Positions 28,446 to 38,057 of a stretch of DNA of 64,000 bases are shown here, piece by piece. The position numbers were made by a program, and so were the translations under genes. Source of the DNA: Halanaerobium hydrogeniformans (GTDB taxonomy: Bacteria; Bacillota; Halanaerobiia; Halanaerobiales; Halanaerobiaceae); assembly GCF_000166415.1 (NCBI RefSeq), contig NC_014654.1, forward strand, positions 1,860,001-1,924,000, read 5' to 3'. The notes under the pieces are model-generated. The model saw only the letters and a program-made list of their open reading frames with translations, did not search any database and was not told where the DNA came from. The first letter of the stretch is position 1; each line of letters opens with the position of its first letter.

Positions 28446-30779
28446 CTAGTCTAAAAAAGAATTAACTTTTAAATTAATCCCATCAGTTTTTACTGCTACT
28501 GCACCATCTTTATCAGTTCTAAAATATTTAATTTTTCTTTTCTCTAAATTTTTTATAACTTTTTCTGCAGGATGATTAAAATTATTTCTCCCAACTGGAA
28601 TAACAGCATAATCTGGTGCAATAGAATCTAAAAAGAATTTGCTGCTAGATGTATCACTGCCATGATGACCAACTTTTAAGACATCAATTTTACCCAGCTG
28701 GTGTTCTCTAACGATCCTTTTTTCACCACAACTGTATAAGTCACCTGTAAAAATAAAACTGTGTTTACCATATTCTAATAAAAAAACGAGAGAATTTTTG
28801 TTTTCATCTTCAAATACTGTATTTTTGGGAGGATTCAAAAAATTAATTCTGCAGCCTGAAACATTAAAAGAATTATTCTCTGAAAGATAAAATAAATTAC
28901 TATTTTTATTATTATTAGTATAATTAATAATATAATTTTTAAATTGGTCTCTTTCTGCCGGCTGAGCTATAAATATATTTCTAACATTTTTATTTTCTAA
29001 TAAAGTAGGTATCCCTCCAGTATGATCTGCATGAAAATGACTTATTACAAGATAGTCTATGCTGGAAACTCCTTTGTAATTTAAAAATGGTAAAATGCTA
29101 TATTCGATATTTCTTCCTTGAGGTCCAGGGGGACCTGTATCTACAAGCATGTTTTGCCCATCTGGAAACTGAATATATATCCCATCTCCTTGACCTACAG
29201 AAATAAAATGGAGTTCTAAAAGTCCTGAGTTAAAAGTAGAGAATATTAAGAGAAAAATAATTAAAAAAGTTACAGGAAAGATTTTTCTAGCCCAATTAAA
29301 TTTTTTGTTGTTCAGCTCAATAATTCTTGTTTTAAATACATAAGGCAAAGTAAACATTATTATATAATATAAAAAGACCAAAGCAAGATTTGGGCGAGAT
29401 ATTGTGAGCATTCTACCCTGGATTTGAGTCATTAACTCTAAAGTTTTAAAAAATATATTTAGAATCATTTCTAGAGGTGGCCCAAAGAAATAAATAAGTG
29501 GAGGTAAAACAGTACTTAAAACCAGGATAAATAAAATCAGTGGAAGTAAAAAACTAATAATTGGAATTGCCCAAAGGTTTGTTATTAAAGCTATATAAGC
29601 ATACTGACCAAAATAATAAGCTGTTAAAGGTATTGCGGCCAATTGGGCAGCAATAGATACGGCAAATATTTTATTTAAAAATTCTGAAATTAAAGGGGTT
29701 AAATAATATAATGTTAAAACAAGGGAATAAGAAAGTTGCAAACCTACTGTAAATAACAAATATGGATTTATAAGCAGATTAATTAGAAGGCTAAAAGCAA
29801 TGATATTTAAGAAATCAGCTTTACGATTAAATATTTCTGCCCACAAATATAATAAAGCAAATATTGATGCCCGTAATATTGAAGCTCTTACTCCAACCAA
29901 TATAATATATATAATATTAAATAAAGTTATGACACAAAGAGCAGTTTTTCTTTCTTCAAAAATATTAAAAGCAAAATAGCTAAAAACCATGATAATTATT
30001 GCGATATGCAAACCAGAAATGGCAAGTAAATGACTGGCTCCTGCCTCCTGTAATTGTTTTTCTTTGTGATAAGAAATTGCAGATCTTTCTCCTAATAAAA
30101 TTGCTTTGATAAAACCTGCATTTTCATTACTAACTAAACTATCAATGGTCGAAAGTATATTATATTTGCTTTTGATGAGATAATTTTTATAAGAAAATTT
30201 TCTGTGATGATAGTTTATATTTTTAATCGACCAGCTTTGAAGATATATTCCATTCTGTTTTAAATGGCTCCGATAACAAAAACCACCAGGATTTTTTTGC
30301 TCTTCTGGAAGTGAGACTTTAATATCAGCAGAAATAACAATATTATTTTCATAATAATCGAAGTTCTGTTTTGCTGTAATAATCTTTCCATATTTAACTT
30401 TTTCTCCGTTAATATAATCAGCTTTAATATAAAGATTATTTCCTTCTAAATCTGCTGGGTCTATTATAATCCGTCCTTTAATATTTACATAATCATCATC
30501 AAGAAAATTTACAATAGAATAAGAACTATGATATTTATATTCTTGATAAGAATATAATGAGCTGCCAAACAGTAAAAATACTAATGATAAAACAATAATT
30601 AGCTTTCTTTTGGAAAAGTCATATTCATAAATAAAATAATATAATATAGAAATTAGTTGAATAAATATCAACATTTTTAAAGCAAAATAAAATTTTATTT
30701 CAATTAAAATTCGCGCCAAAATAATTCCAGTAAGCATTGCAAAAGCTATACATATAAAAGGTTTTCTATTAATATTCAT
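28446..30779 (-). CDS. comEC: DNA uptake channel protein ComEC/Rec2
   Basis: 777 aa membrane protein of the competence machinery. N-terminal helices and an OB-like DUF4131 domain (about 30-190) are followed by the multi-helix Competence domain (about 215-500, containing LLAISGLHIAII) and a C-terminal metallo-beta-lactamase-like domain with SHFHADHTGG (about 580) and GHHGSDTSS (about 700). It forms the channel for single-stranded DNA and may degrade the other strand. The start ATG overlaps the comEA stop (ATGA). Other competence genes are not in the window, so active transformation is unproven. Confidence 0.94.
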   Translation of the reverse strand: MNINRKPFICIAFAMLTGIILARILIEIKFYFALKMLIFIQLISILYYFIYEYDFSKRKLIIVLSLVFLLFGSSLYSYQEYKYHSSYSIVNFLDDDYVNIKGRIIIDPADLEGNNLYIKADYINGEKVKYGKIITAKQNFDYYENNIVISADIKVSLPEEQKNPGGFCYRSHLKQNGIYLQSWSIKNINYHHRKFSYKNYLIKSKYNILSTIDSLVSNENAGFIKAILLGERSAISYHKEKQLQEAGASHLLAISGLHIAIIIMVFSYFAFNIFEERKTALCVITLFNIIYIILVGVRASILRASIFALLYLWAEIFNRKADFLNIIAFSLLINLLINPYLLFTVGLQLSYSLVLTLYYLTPLISEFLNKIFAVSIAAQLAAIPLTAYYFGQYAYIALITNLWAIPIISFLLPLILFILVLSTVLPPLIYFFGPPLEMILNIFFKTLELMTQIQGRMLTISRPNLALVFLYYIIMFTLPYVFKTRIIELNNKKFNWARKIFPVTFLIIFLLIFSTFNSGLLELHFISVGQGDGIYIQFPDGQNMLVDTGPPGPQGRNIEYSILPFLNYKGVSSIDYLVISHFHADHTGGIPTLLENKNVRNIFIAQPAERDQFKNYIINYTNNNKNSNLFYLSENNSFNVSGCRINFLNPPKNTVFEDENKNSLVFLLEYGKHSFIFTGDLYSCGEKRIVREHQLGKIDVLKVGHHGSDTSSSKFFLDSIAPDYAVIPVGRNNFNHPAEKVIKNLEKRKIKYFRTDKDGAVAVKTDGINLKVNSFLD

Positions 30780-31411
30780 CTCAAACTAATCTCATCTCTA
30801 ATATTATCTAAAGTTTTTTCTCCTATTCCACTTATATTTATTAAGTCTTCTTTTGTTTGAAAATGACCATTTTCTTCTCGATAGCTAATTATAGCTCTCG
30901 CTTTTGCTTCCCCAATACCACTTAAGTTTACCAACTCATTAGCATCTGCTCTATTAATATTAATTAAAGAATTGTTATTATTTTCTGAAAAAAATTCTAA
31001 ATTATCAGGTTCAGTTAAATTTTGTTCTACGGCATGATTATTAATACCTCTTTCTCTAGCATTTTTATTTGGAATTATAATTTTTTGGCCATCAACAAGC
31101 GATACTGCAAGATTAATTAATTCTAAATCAGCTTTATCAGTTAATCCACCTGCGATTTTGAGCAGATCAACCAGACGAGCACCATCTTCAAGTTGGTAAA
31201 CACCTGGATTATTAACTTCTCCAGTCAGATGAACAATTATAGTGAAATTATTTTCAACTACATTAAGATTTTGGTCAATCTCTATAACTTTTTCTGTGTT
31301 TTGATTGAAATCCATATTATAATTTTCCTGGCTATTGAAAAAATAAGAAAACAACGAGAAAAAAACAAGAATAACAAGAACAAAATATTTCTTATTTAGT
31401 TTTTCAAACAT
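30776..31411 (-). CDS. comEA: Competence DNA-binding protein ComEA
   Basis: 211 aa. An N-terminal membrane anchor (about 10-25) is followed by a SLBB domain (LTGEVNNPGVYQLEDGARL, about 62-80) and a C-terminal double helix-hairpin-helix domain (NRADANELVNLSGIGEAKA, about 150-168, then ISGIGEKTL). It binds incoming DNA at the cell surface and hands it to ComEC. ATG 31411 lies after GGGGGTG; an in-frame GTG at 31420 is part of that site and is rejected. It is coupled to comEC by a 4-base overlap. Confidence 0.94.
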   Translation of the reverse strand: MFEKLNKKYFVLVILVFFSLFSYFFNSQENYNMDFNQNTEKVIEIDQNLNVVENNFTIIVHLTGEVNNPGVYQLEDGARLVDLLKIAGGLTDKADLELINLAVSLVDGQKIIIPNKNARERGINNHAVEQNLTEPDNLEFFSENNNNSLININRADANELVNLSGIGEAKARAIISYREENGHFQTKEDLINISGIGEKTLDNIRDEISLR

Positions 31412-31480
31412 TTTTAACACCCCCTATTTATTATTTATGGATAAATAATAAAATTCCTGTAAAAATATTACAAAATATCC

Positions 31481-31509
31481 AAAAAAATTAACCGACTTTA
31501 GAGCCGGTT
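31481..31509 (-). terminator. Rho-independent terminator after udk
   Basis: Minus-strand stem AACCGGC / GTCGGTT with a six-base loop (31509-31490), then TTAA-free AATTTTTTT reading through 31481. It separates udk from comEA. Confidence 0.75.
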
Positions 31510-31533
31510 ATTTGAAATACACATATTATTAAA

Positions 31534-32145
31534 TTAAGTTCGCAAATGGTCTTTTATTTTTTTAATGATCAAATCATTTGCAATATCATTTAAACCTCCA
31601 TGGGGAATTATAATATCTGAATAATATTTGCTTGGTTCAACATATTTTTGGTGCATCGGTTTTACAGTGCTTAAATACTGTTTTTTTACAGATTCAAAGC
31701 TTCTATCTCTTTGTTTAATATCTCTAGTAATTCTTCGCAAAAGTCTTATATCAGCATCTGTATCTACATAAATTTTTAAATCAAATAACTTTCTTAAAGT
31801 TTCATAATGAAAAATCAAAATACCCTCAACTATTATTATTGGTGCTGGTTTAACCTTCTTTTTTTCTTCTAGCCGTTCGTTTTTTTTATAAGAATAAACA
31901 GGTCTATTAATAGCCTCTCCATTTTTTAATTTTTTTAGGTGTTTAACTAAAAGTTCTGTTTCAAATGAACCCGGATGATCAAAATTTATTTTATCATCTT
32001 CCACTTTAAAATAAGAACTATCATAATAATAATAATCATGTTTTAAAATAACTGCATTATCTGCAAAAGAGTCCTTTAATATTCTGGCAAGTGTAGTTTT
32101 GCCAGAAGCAGTTCCACCTGCAATGCCAATTAAAAATGTCTTCAT
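31534..32145 (-). CDS. udk: Uridine/cytidine kinase
   Basis: 203 aa P-loop kinase of pyrimidine salvage. Walker A is GIAGGTASGKTTLA (about 7-20), then KHDYYYYDSS, FDHPGSFET (about 57-65), VEGILIF (about 107) and the arginine-rich lid RLLRRITRDIKQRDRS (about 133-148). It phosphorylates uridine and cytidine. Length and motifs match Udk. It is followed by a terminator and precedes the comEA-comEC unit. Confidence 0.93.
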   Translation of the reverse strand: MKTFLIGIAGGTASGKTTLARILKDSFADNAVILKHDYYYYDSSYFKVEDDKINFDHPGSFETELLVKHLKKLKNGEAINRPVYSYKKNERLEEKKKVKPAPIIIVEGILIFHYETLRKLFDLKIYVDTDADIRLLRRITRDIKQRDRSFESVKKQYLSTVKPMHQKYVEPSKYYSDIIIPHGGLNDIANDLIIKKIKDHLRT

Positions 32146-32158
32146 TTTTTTGCCCCTT

Positions 32159-32473
32159 TTATATTTTATAAAATTCTATGTCATTATCTTTTAATTCTAC
32201 CCTATACATTTCTTTATAAATAATATTATATTTAATAATAATATCGAGTACTTCTTTTAAATTTTTTTCTATTTTGATAGTTCTTCCGCAATCTGCCTCA
32301 ATAACATCTGGTAGTGGAATTATTTTATATTCAATTTCATTTTCTTTTAAAATTTTTTCTGCTTTTATAGAATCTTCTTTTGACTGAAAAATTATTACAT
32401 AATAACTATTATTATTTTTTCGCAATTTATTTAAACTCCTTTTCCCCTCTGTTATTTTGATTCCTGAATTCAA
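32159..32473 (-). CDS. DUF3343 family protein (putative Se/S carrier-like)
   Basis: 104 aa. The core YYVIIFQSKEDSIKAEKIL and the following IPLPDVIEADCGRTIKI match the DUF3343 pattern, in which a cysteine-glycine pair (CG, residue about 65) is conserved. Such proteins are often annotated as putative selenium or sulfur carriers, but no selenium-metabolism gene is nearby. The N-terminal 20 residues are an unusual basic extension. The start TTG 32473 has AAGGA about nine bases upstream. It lies between udk and the patatin gene; its function is not known. Confidence 0.7.
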   Translation of the reverse strand: MNSGIKITEGKRSLNKLRKNNNSYYVIIFQSKEDSIKAEKILKENEIEYKIIPLPDVIEADCGRTIKIEKNLKEVLDIIIKYNIIYKEMYRVELKDNDIEFYKI

Positions 32474-32525
32474 ATATTTAATTCCTTATATAATTTAATA
32501 AGCTTTATCTTACTTTGTTTAAAAA

Positions 32526-33725
32526 TTATTTCAAAAATATTTTTTCAGCAATATCTAATAATAGATCTTCTTTAAGTTGTTTGGGTAGAAATTTGCTGGT
32601 TTTAATAAATGCAGGAAGTTTTTTTCTTAAAGATTCATCTTTTTTATGATAGTTTTTCTTAACTAAATTTAAAAGTTTTTCAAAATGATATATTTCAAAT
32701 CTATTAATTTTATTATTTTCTGCTAACTTTTCTAAGAGAACAATCATTATTTTGGAATAATCCGCTTGATAATCTAACTCTAGCAGATTAACTAGTTTGG
32801 GTATGAAATTTTCAAAAAAAGAACGTTGATGAGGTTCCTCTGGAAAAGAAAACTGTCTTAACAATTCTTTTTTTTCTTCTTTATTAATTTCCAAAAGATA
32901 ATTAATAAAATAATTTTCCTGTTCAGGTCCTGTTATATAATATTTTTTACCAAGTAAATTTTTAAAATATTTTATTGTATCATAATAACCCATTTGAATA
33001 TTTCGCCTGGCATTTTCCTGATCAAAATTCAACATTCTCCCTAAATCTTCAGATGGATTAATATATATTATTTCTGTATCTTCATCTTCTTTTTTTTCAA
33101 TATCTCCCAGGCCATATGTTCTAATAGCAATTAGTTTTTTATAGCCTTTATCTAAAAGTGTTTTTATAGGCAAATTATTGTAAAAACCTCCATCTATTAA
33201 AATCTTTCCATCTATTCTTTCCAATTTAAAAGCAGGAAGATAGGAACTTGCAAGAATATAATCTATAACTTTACCCTCAGGAATATCTTCTAAAAATAAT
33301 TCAAGTGGTTTAAAATCACTTAAAGAAAGTGTTACAATTGCAAAATCAATATCTGAACTTCTTAATAATCGCTCATCAATATTTTCTTTTAAAATAGATT
33401 TTAAATAAGAGCTGTCAAGCCCTTTATTTTGCAGTAACTCTTTTGCCTTAGCTATAAAATAAGAGATATTATCCTGGTTAATAGTAAGGTTAAGTAATTG
33501 AGACAGATATTTATCTTCTATATCTAAGACCTGTGAGGTAGAAACATTATACCAATAATCATAGGCCTCATCAAGTTTGCCCTGGACATACATTGCTCCA
33601 TTCATCGCACCGATCGATGTCCCTGCAACAGCAGAAATTTTAATATCTAGTTCTTCAATTGCCTTTAAAGCACCAATGTGATAAGCACCTTTTGCACCAC
33701 CACCCTCAAGCACTAAACCATACAT
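32526..33725 (-). CDS. Patatin-like phospholipase family protein
   Basis: 399 aa. The patatin domain is complete: oxyanion loop EGGGAKGAYHIGAL (about 7-20), nucleophile elbow GTSIGAMNG (about 40-48) and the dyad aspartate in LIDGGFYNNLP (about 176-186). The C-terminal 170 residues are helical and lysine-rich with no recognised domain. No signal peptide is seen, so it is probably a cytoplasmic or membrane-associated lipid acyl hydrolase. ATG 33725 follows GAGGAGG and a good promoter lies about 35 bases upstream. Confidence 0.9.
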   Translation of the reverse strand: MYGLVLEGGGAKGAYHIGALKAIEELDIKISAVAGTSIGAMNGAMYVQGKLDEAYDYWYNVSTSQVLDIEDKYLSQLLNLTINQDNISYFIAKAKELLQNKGLDSSYLKSILKENIDERLLRSSDIDFAIVTLSLSDFKPLELFLEDIPEGKVIDYILASSYLPAFKLERIDGKILIDGGFYNNLPIKTLLDKGYKKLIAIRTYGLGDIEKKEDEDTEIIYINPSEDLGRMLNFDQENARRNIQMGYYDTIKYFKNLLGKKYYITGPEQENYFINYLLEINKEEKKELLRQFSFPEEPHQRSFFENFIPKLVNLLELDYQADYSKIMIVLLEKLAENNKINRFEIYHFEKLLNLVKKNYHKKDESLRKKLPAFIKTSKFLPKQLKEDLLLDIAEKIFLK

Positions 33726-33756
33726 TTTTTTAACCTCCTCAGTTTAAACAAATTAT

Positions 33757-33784
33757 ATTATAGATCTTTTTGTAAAAAAATCAA
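33757..33784 (-). promoter_or_regulatory. Predicted promoter of the patatin-like gene
   Basis: Minus strand TTGATT (33784-33779), 16 bases, TATAAT (33762-33757). Confidence 0.6.
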
Positions 33785-33793
33785 TTTATCTAA

Positions 33794-33904
33794 AACTGCC
33801 AAGAAAGCTCCATCCGACGCGAAGCTAGTATCTCTTTTGATGCAAATCTTGGTTTTGATTTAGGTGGAGAGGTTCACAGTCTTGATTCAATATTCTTTAA
33901 ATGA
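33794..33904 (+). pseudogene. Possible coding relic without a start codon
   Basis: Part of the 414-bp gap between the patatin gene and the kinase-like gene. A 36-codon stretch is open between two stops (TAA 33791, TGA 33902) with no ATG, GTG or TTG plus ribosome binding site. It reads NCQESSIRREASISFDANLG... and is locally richer in G+C (CATCCGACGCGAAGC) than its surroundings. The alternating polar/hydrophobic pattern resembles a beta-strand protein fragment. It may be the remnant of a lost gene; it could also be chance. The rest of the gap (33905-34139) is AT-rich and holds only the weak kinase-gene promoter. Confidence 0.25.
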
Positions 33905-34068
33905 TTCTAGTTATATTAATATTTCTTTAGAAATACATATTTCCCTTTAAAAAGTATAATTTAAACAAAAAAATCTATTTACACAACTTATTGTACACTA
34001 CTCTGTTATTAATTTGAAACTGCTCAAATTATTGATTATTTTTATTTTGTATTCAAATAACTGATGAT

Positions 34069-34078
34069 ATGATATAAT
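34069..34078 (+). promoter_or_regulatory. Weak extended -10 promoter for the kinase-like/HPRT-like pair
   Basis: TGATATAAT with TATAAT at 34073-34078 and TG one base upstream of it. TTGTAT at 34047 is too distant (20 bases) to be a standard -35. It lies about 62 bases before the gene. Confidence 0.35.
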
Positions 34079-34139
34079 AAAAATAAATAAAGCTTGATAT
34101 TGCTGGCTACTCCAAAAAATATAATTTTAAAGAGGGAAG

Positions 34140-35096
34140 GTGAAGAGCTTGCAAATTATAACAATTTCTCGCCAAACAGCAAGTGGAGGTAATGAAATTG
34201 CTGAACAACTTGCCAAAAGATTAGGTTTTAAATTAATTAATCGTGATTATGTTTTAGAAAAATGGCTTCCAGATGTAGCTGATGACCATCAATTACACAT
34301 GTTAAAACAGAGTCGCAAATTTTACAACCGTAGGATTGAGCAAAAATATGGACTAGAAAAAGATCTTACTTTCGCTGGTTTTATTGAAAATAGATTGAGA
34401 GATTTAGCTAAAGAAAAAAATCTACTCATTGTAGGCTTGGGAGCTCAAGTTATATTCAAAAATCATTCTAGAGCAATTCATATTAAAATAGTTGCTTCCG
34501 ATGAATATAGAGTTAATAAAATTTCAAAAAAATATGGTCTTAAAAAGGAGCAGGCTGAAAGAACTATTGAACTTAGTGACCGCAAAAAACGCCGCTATGT
34601 TTGGCAGGTTCATGAAGTAGACTGGTCTGACCCAACATTATACCACTTAAGTATTAATAGTGCTGGTATCAATCTTGAGCAGGCCTTAAGTATATTAAGC
34701 AACTTAGCAGATTTTAAAAAAGAAAGCCCAGAAGCTCTTAATGATAAAAATAATGAAGAAGAACAGAAAAAAGAGCATAATTTTGCTCATCCCAGTGAAA
34801 AAGAATTTGCTAAAATACTCGATATGCATCATATAAAATGGGAATATGAACCAACTGAATTTCCTCTTGAATGGGATGCTGAAGGAAATATAAGCATGGG
34901 ATTTCGACCAGATTTTTATCTAACCGAATATGACACATATATTGAATTAACGACTATGAAAAGAAAATATGTAACTGAAAAAAATAAAAAAGTTAAACTA
35001 CTTAAAGAAACTTATCCCCACATAAATGTAAAAATTGTTTACAAAAAAGATTTTCACACTTTAGTTGAAAAATTTAACTTTAATAAAGGAGAATAA
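34140..35096 (+). CDS. Cytidylate-kinase-like domain fused to a PD-(D/E)XK-like domain
   Basis: 318 aa, two-domain protein. Residues about 1-195 resemble the cytidylate-kinase-like family: P-loop region ISRQTASGGNEIAEQLAKRLGF, then DYVLEKW, LIVGLGAQVIF, and SDRKKRR...VDWSDPTLYHLSINSAG. A charged linker (about 200-218) leads to a domain of about 100 residues with HPSEKEFAKIL (helix with Glu), GFRPDFYL and YIELTTMKRK, arranged like a PD-(D/E)XK nuclease core (E, D, ExT). From memory, this second domain is found next to or fused with HPRT-like proteins in other phyla. The substrate and activity are unknown. The first P-loop glycine is replaced by Thr-Ala. Start GTG 34140 (GAGGGAA upstream) or TTG 34149. 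A 3-bp gap separates it from the HPRT-like gene. Confidence 0.75.
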   Translation: MKSLQIITISRQTASGGNEIAEQLAKRLGFKLINRDYVLEKWLPDVADDHQLHMLKQSRKFYNRRIEQKYGLEKDLTFAGFIENRLRDLAKEKNLLIVGLGAQVIFKNHSRAIHIKIVASDEYRVNKISKKYGLKKEQAERTIELSDRKKRRYVWQVHEVDWSDPTLYHLSINSAGINLEQALSILSNLADFKKESPEALNDKNNEEEQKKEHNFAHPSEKEFAKILDMHHIKWEYEPTEFPLEWDAEGNISMGFRPDFYLTEYDTYIELTTMKRKYVTEKNKKVKLLKETYPHINVKIVYKKDFHTLVEKFNFNKGE

Positions 35097-35099
35097 AAA

Positions 35100-35630
35100 A
35101 TGGAGACAGACAAAAATTTAGGCAAAATAATAATTAGTGAAAAAGAAATCTCAGAAAAAGTAGAAGAATTGGCTACTCAAATTAATAAGGATTATAAGGA
35201 CAAAGAAATTATAATTGTAAGCATTCTCAAAAGTTCTCTCTATTTTATGACAGATTTGACCCAAATGCTTGAAATTCCTTTAAAATTAGATTTTCTAGAA
35301 ATCAGTCATTACAGTGATGAAGATGATTCTGGAATAATCAGGGTTACAAGAGATTTAGAATTCAGTATTGCAAATAAGGAAGTCCTTATAATAGAAAACA
35401 TTATAAGGACCGGGCTTACACAAAGTTATTTACTTAGAAATTTAAAATCCAGAAATCCAAAAAGTTTAAATATTTGTACTTTCCTCAATAATACAGAGAA
35501 AAAATTAGTAGAATTACCTGTTCATTATAGTGGTTTTGAAGTTAAAGATGAATATTTAGTCGGGTACGGTTTAGATTATAAAGAAAAATATAGAAATTTA
35601 CCCTATATTGCAGAATATAATTTTAATTAA
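35100..35630 (+). CDS. HPRT-like protein with degenerate PRPP-binding motif
   Basis: 176 aa with the fold-defining segments of hypoxanthine-guanine phosphoribosyltransferase: [30 protein letters not shown] and the C-terminal [17 protein letters not shown]. The active site is altered. The PRPP motif usually reads VLIVEDIID[ST]G; here it is [11 protein letters not shown], so the second acidic residue is Asn and the catalytic Asp is Arg. The LKG loop is LKS, and the DKP-like segment is NNT. The protein is probably not a normal purine-salvage enzyme. It is the second gene of a tight pair with the kinase/nuclease-like fusion (3-bp gap) and overlaps the end of copA by 4 bases on the other strand. 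Confidence 0.8.
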   Translation: METDKNLGKIIISEKEISEKVEELATQINKDYKDKEIIIVSILKSSLYFMTDLTQMLEIPLKLDFLEISHYSDEDDSGIIRVTRDLEFSIANKEVLIIENIIRTGLTQSYLLRNLKSRNPKSLNICTFLNNTEKKLVELPVHYSGFEVKDEYLVGYGLDYKEKYRNLPYIAEYNFN

Positions 35631-38023
35631 CTTAAACTAATATCCTTATTTTTCAATCTACTTGAATTTAGAATAACGCTGATTGAACTTACTGTCATAG
35701 CTGCTGCTGCAATAATAGGATTTAATAAACCTAAAGCTGCAATTGGAATTGCTATAGTGTTATATATAAAAGCCCAGAATAAATTTTGCTTGATTGTAGA
35801 AAATGTATATCGGCTTAATTTTAAGCCTGAAACTACAGAACTTAACTCACCGCTTACTAATGTAAGATCTGAAGACTCGATGGCGATATCTGTACCAGTT
35901 CCAATTGCAATTCCAACATTTGCCTGTTTTAATGCAGGTGCATCATTTATTCCATCACCTACCATAGCCACTATCTCTCCTTGAGACTGCAATTTTTTGA
36001 CCTCATTTGACTTTTGTTCAGGTAATACTTCAGAAATAATTATTTCTATTCCAACCTGATCTGCAATAGCTCTAGCGGTTCTTGCATTATCACCAGTTAT
36101 CATAATAGTTTTTAGACCCATATCTTTAAAAGCTTTAATTGCTTTTACAGAATCACTTTTTATAGTATCAGCTACAGCAATAATCCCTACAGCTTTCCCA
36201 TCATAAGCAACTATCATTGCAGTTTTTGCTTCTTCTTCTAATTCAATAATTTGATCTTTTAATTTTTTGATATCAATTTCATTTAACTCCATTAATTTTT
36301 GATTCCCAACTAAAATCACTTTGTCATTTAACACTGCTTTAATACCTCGACCTACTACTGCATTAAATTCTTCAGTTTCGTTAAGCTGTATTTTTTTTTC
36401 TTTTGCCTTTTTGACAATGGCATCAGCAAGTGGATGCTCTGAAGATTTTTCGGCACTTCCAGCAAGCTTTAGCACCTCTTTTTCATCAAAATCACCAACA
36501 GTTATAATATCTGTTACTTCAGCTTCCCCCTTGGTTATTGTACCAGTTTTATCAAGGACTACAGCTGTAATATCTTTCATTGTTTGTACTGCCTCTCCAT
36601 CTCTAATCAATACTCCATTTTCTGCTCCTTTGCCTGTACCAACCATCAAAGCAGTAGGAGTTGCTAATCCAAGTGCACATGGACAAGCAATAACTAAAAC
36701 AGCTATACTGGCAAAAACAGCAGTAGTAATTTCTTGAGTACCCCCGATAATAATCCAGGCCAAAAAAGTTAATATTGATAAAATAATTACTGTAGGTACA
36801 AAATATGAAGTTACTTTATCAGCAAAAGCTTGAATAGGAACTTTTGAGCCCTGAGCTTCCTCAACCATTTTAATTACTTGAGATAGAAAAGTATCTTCAC
36901 CGATTTTAGTTGCTTTTACTTTAAGAACACCCTGTTTATTAATAGTACTACCAATGACTTCATCACCTTCAAGCTTTTTAACTGGCATAGATTCGCCTGT
37001 AGCCATTGATTCATCAACAGAACTTTTACCTCCGATCACTTCACCATCAGTCGGGATCTTCTCACCGGGTTTAACAAGCATAATATCTCCAATTCCAACT
37101 TCTTCTACTGGAATCATTTTTTCTTGATCACCAGTTATTACTCTTGCAGTATCAGCTCCAAGCTCCATCAGTTTCTTTATTGCCTGTGAGGCTCTTCCTT
37201 TAGCTTTACTTTCTAAATATTTACCTAACAAATGAAATGCCATAATACCAGCAGCTAAACCAAAGAATCTATCAAGATCAAAGAAAAAGGATGAAACACC
37301 ATATGCATAAGCAGATAAAGTACCAAGAGTTATCAAAACATCCATATTGGCACCACCATGCTTAATCGAATTAAATGCACCTTTATGGGTCTTATATCCC
37401 AGTATAAACACTACTGGAAAGGCAAGAGCAGCCTCAATTAAAGCCTGGAAAAAAGGTGGTACTGGCAAACTGAACCCCAAAAGTGAGCCGAACATTAAGA
37501 TAAAAACTGGAATAGTTAAAGCAAAAGCATATATCAATTTTTTTTGAGCCATCTTCATTTCTTGATTTTCATGTTCAACCTTATCTTCGGCGTCAGAAAT
37601 ATCATCGCTTTCCACATCATAACCTGCCTCTTTTACTGCTTTAATAATATCTTTTTTTTCTGTTAAATCACCAAAATATTCAACATGTCCTTTTTCAGTC
37701 GCAAAGTTTATATTAACTTCTATAACTCCATCAATTTTCTTAATACTTTTTTCAATTGCCTGAGCACAAGCTGTACAAGACATCCCCTTAATAGATAGGT
37801 CAAGCTTTTGTTTTTTAACTCCATAACCACTATTAACTACAATTTTTTCAAGTTCAAAAATAGAAATTTTATCTTCATTAAATTTTACGGTAGCTTTTTC
37901 AGTATTAATATTTACATTTGCCTCAGTAATACCTTCAGTATTTTTTAAAGATTTTTCAACACTCTGAGCACAGGCAGCACAACTCATACCTGTAACTGCA
38001 AAAGTTATTTTTTTATCAGACAT
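35627..38023 (-). CDS. copA: Copper-exporting P1B-type ATPase CopA with two HMA domains
   Basis: 798 aa from ATG 38023, which has AGGAGG ten bases upstream; an in-frame ATG at 38050 would place that site inside the gene. It has two N-terminal metal-binding domains ([10 protein letters not shown] near residue 13, [10 protein letters not shown] near 83), eight membrane helices, the ion-binding CPC ([11 protein letters not shown]), the phosphorylation site DKTGT, the SEHPLA motif and the hinge GDGINDAPA. The CPC class exports Cu(I) or Ag(I). The promoter carries an operator shared with a second copper locus at 53.4 kb. The two genes overlap convergently with the HPRT-like gene. Confidence 0.96.
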   Translation of the reverse strand: MSDKKITFAVTGMSCAACAQSVEKSLKNTEGITEANVNINTEKATVKFNEDKISIFELEKIVVNSGYGVKKQKLDLSIKGMSCTACAQAIEKSIKKIDGVIEVNINFATEKGHVEYFGDLTEKKDIIKAVKEAGYDVESDDISDAEDKVEHENQEMKMAQKKLIYAFALTIPVFILMFGSLLGFSLPVPPFFQALIEAALAFPVVFILGYKTHKGAFNSIKHGGANMDVLITLGTLSAYAYGVSSFFFDLDRFFGLAAGIMAFHLLGKYLESKAKGRASQAIKKLMELGADTARVITGDQEKMIPVEEVGIGDIMLVKPGEKIPTDGEVIGGKSSVDESMATGESMPVKKLEGDEVIGSTINKQGVLKVKATKIGEDTFLSQVIKMVEEAQGSKVPIQAFADKVTSYFVPTVIILSILTFLAWIIIGGTQEITTAVFASIAVLVIACPCALGLATPTALMVGTGKGAENGVLIRDGEAVQTMKDITAVVLDKTGTITKGEAEVTDIITVGDFDEKEVLKLAGSAEKSSEHPLADAIVKKAKEKKIQLNETEEFNAVVGRGIKAVLNDKVILVGNQKLMELNEIDIKKLKDQIIELEEEAKTAMIVAYDGKAVGIIAVADTIKSDSVKAIKAFKDMGLKTIMITGDNARTARAIADQVGIEIIISEVLPEQKSNEVKKLQSQGEIVAMVGDGINDAPALKQANVGIAIGTGTDIAIESSDLTLVSGELSSVVSGLKLSRYTFSTIKQNLFWAFIYNTIAIPIAALGLLNPIIAAAAMTVSSISVILNSSRLKNKDISLS

Positions 38024-38057
38024 TGCTATAATACCTCCTGTTTTTCTCATAAATTAT

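Noticed and set aside
34081-34140. A standard -35/-10 promoter for the kinase-like gene
   Set aside because: TATAAT is present but the nearest TTGTAT is 20 bases away; only a weak extended -10 is listed.
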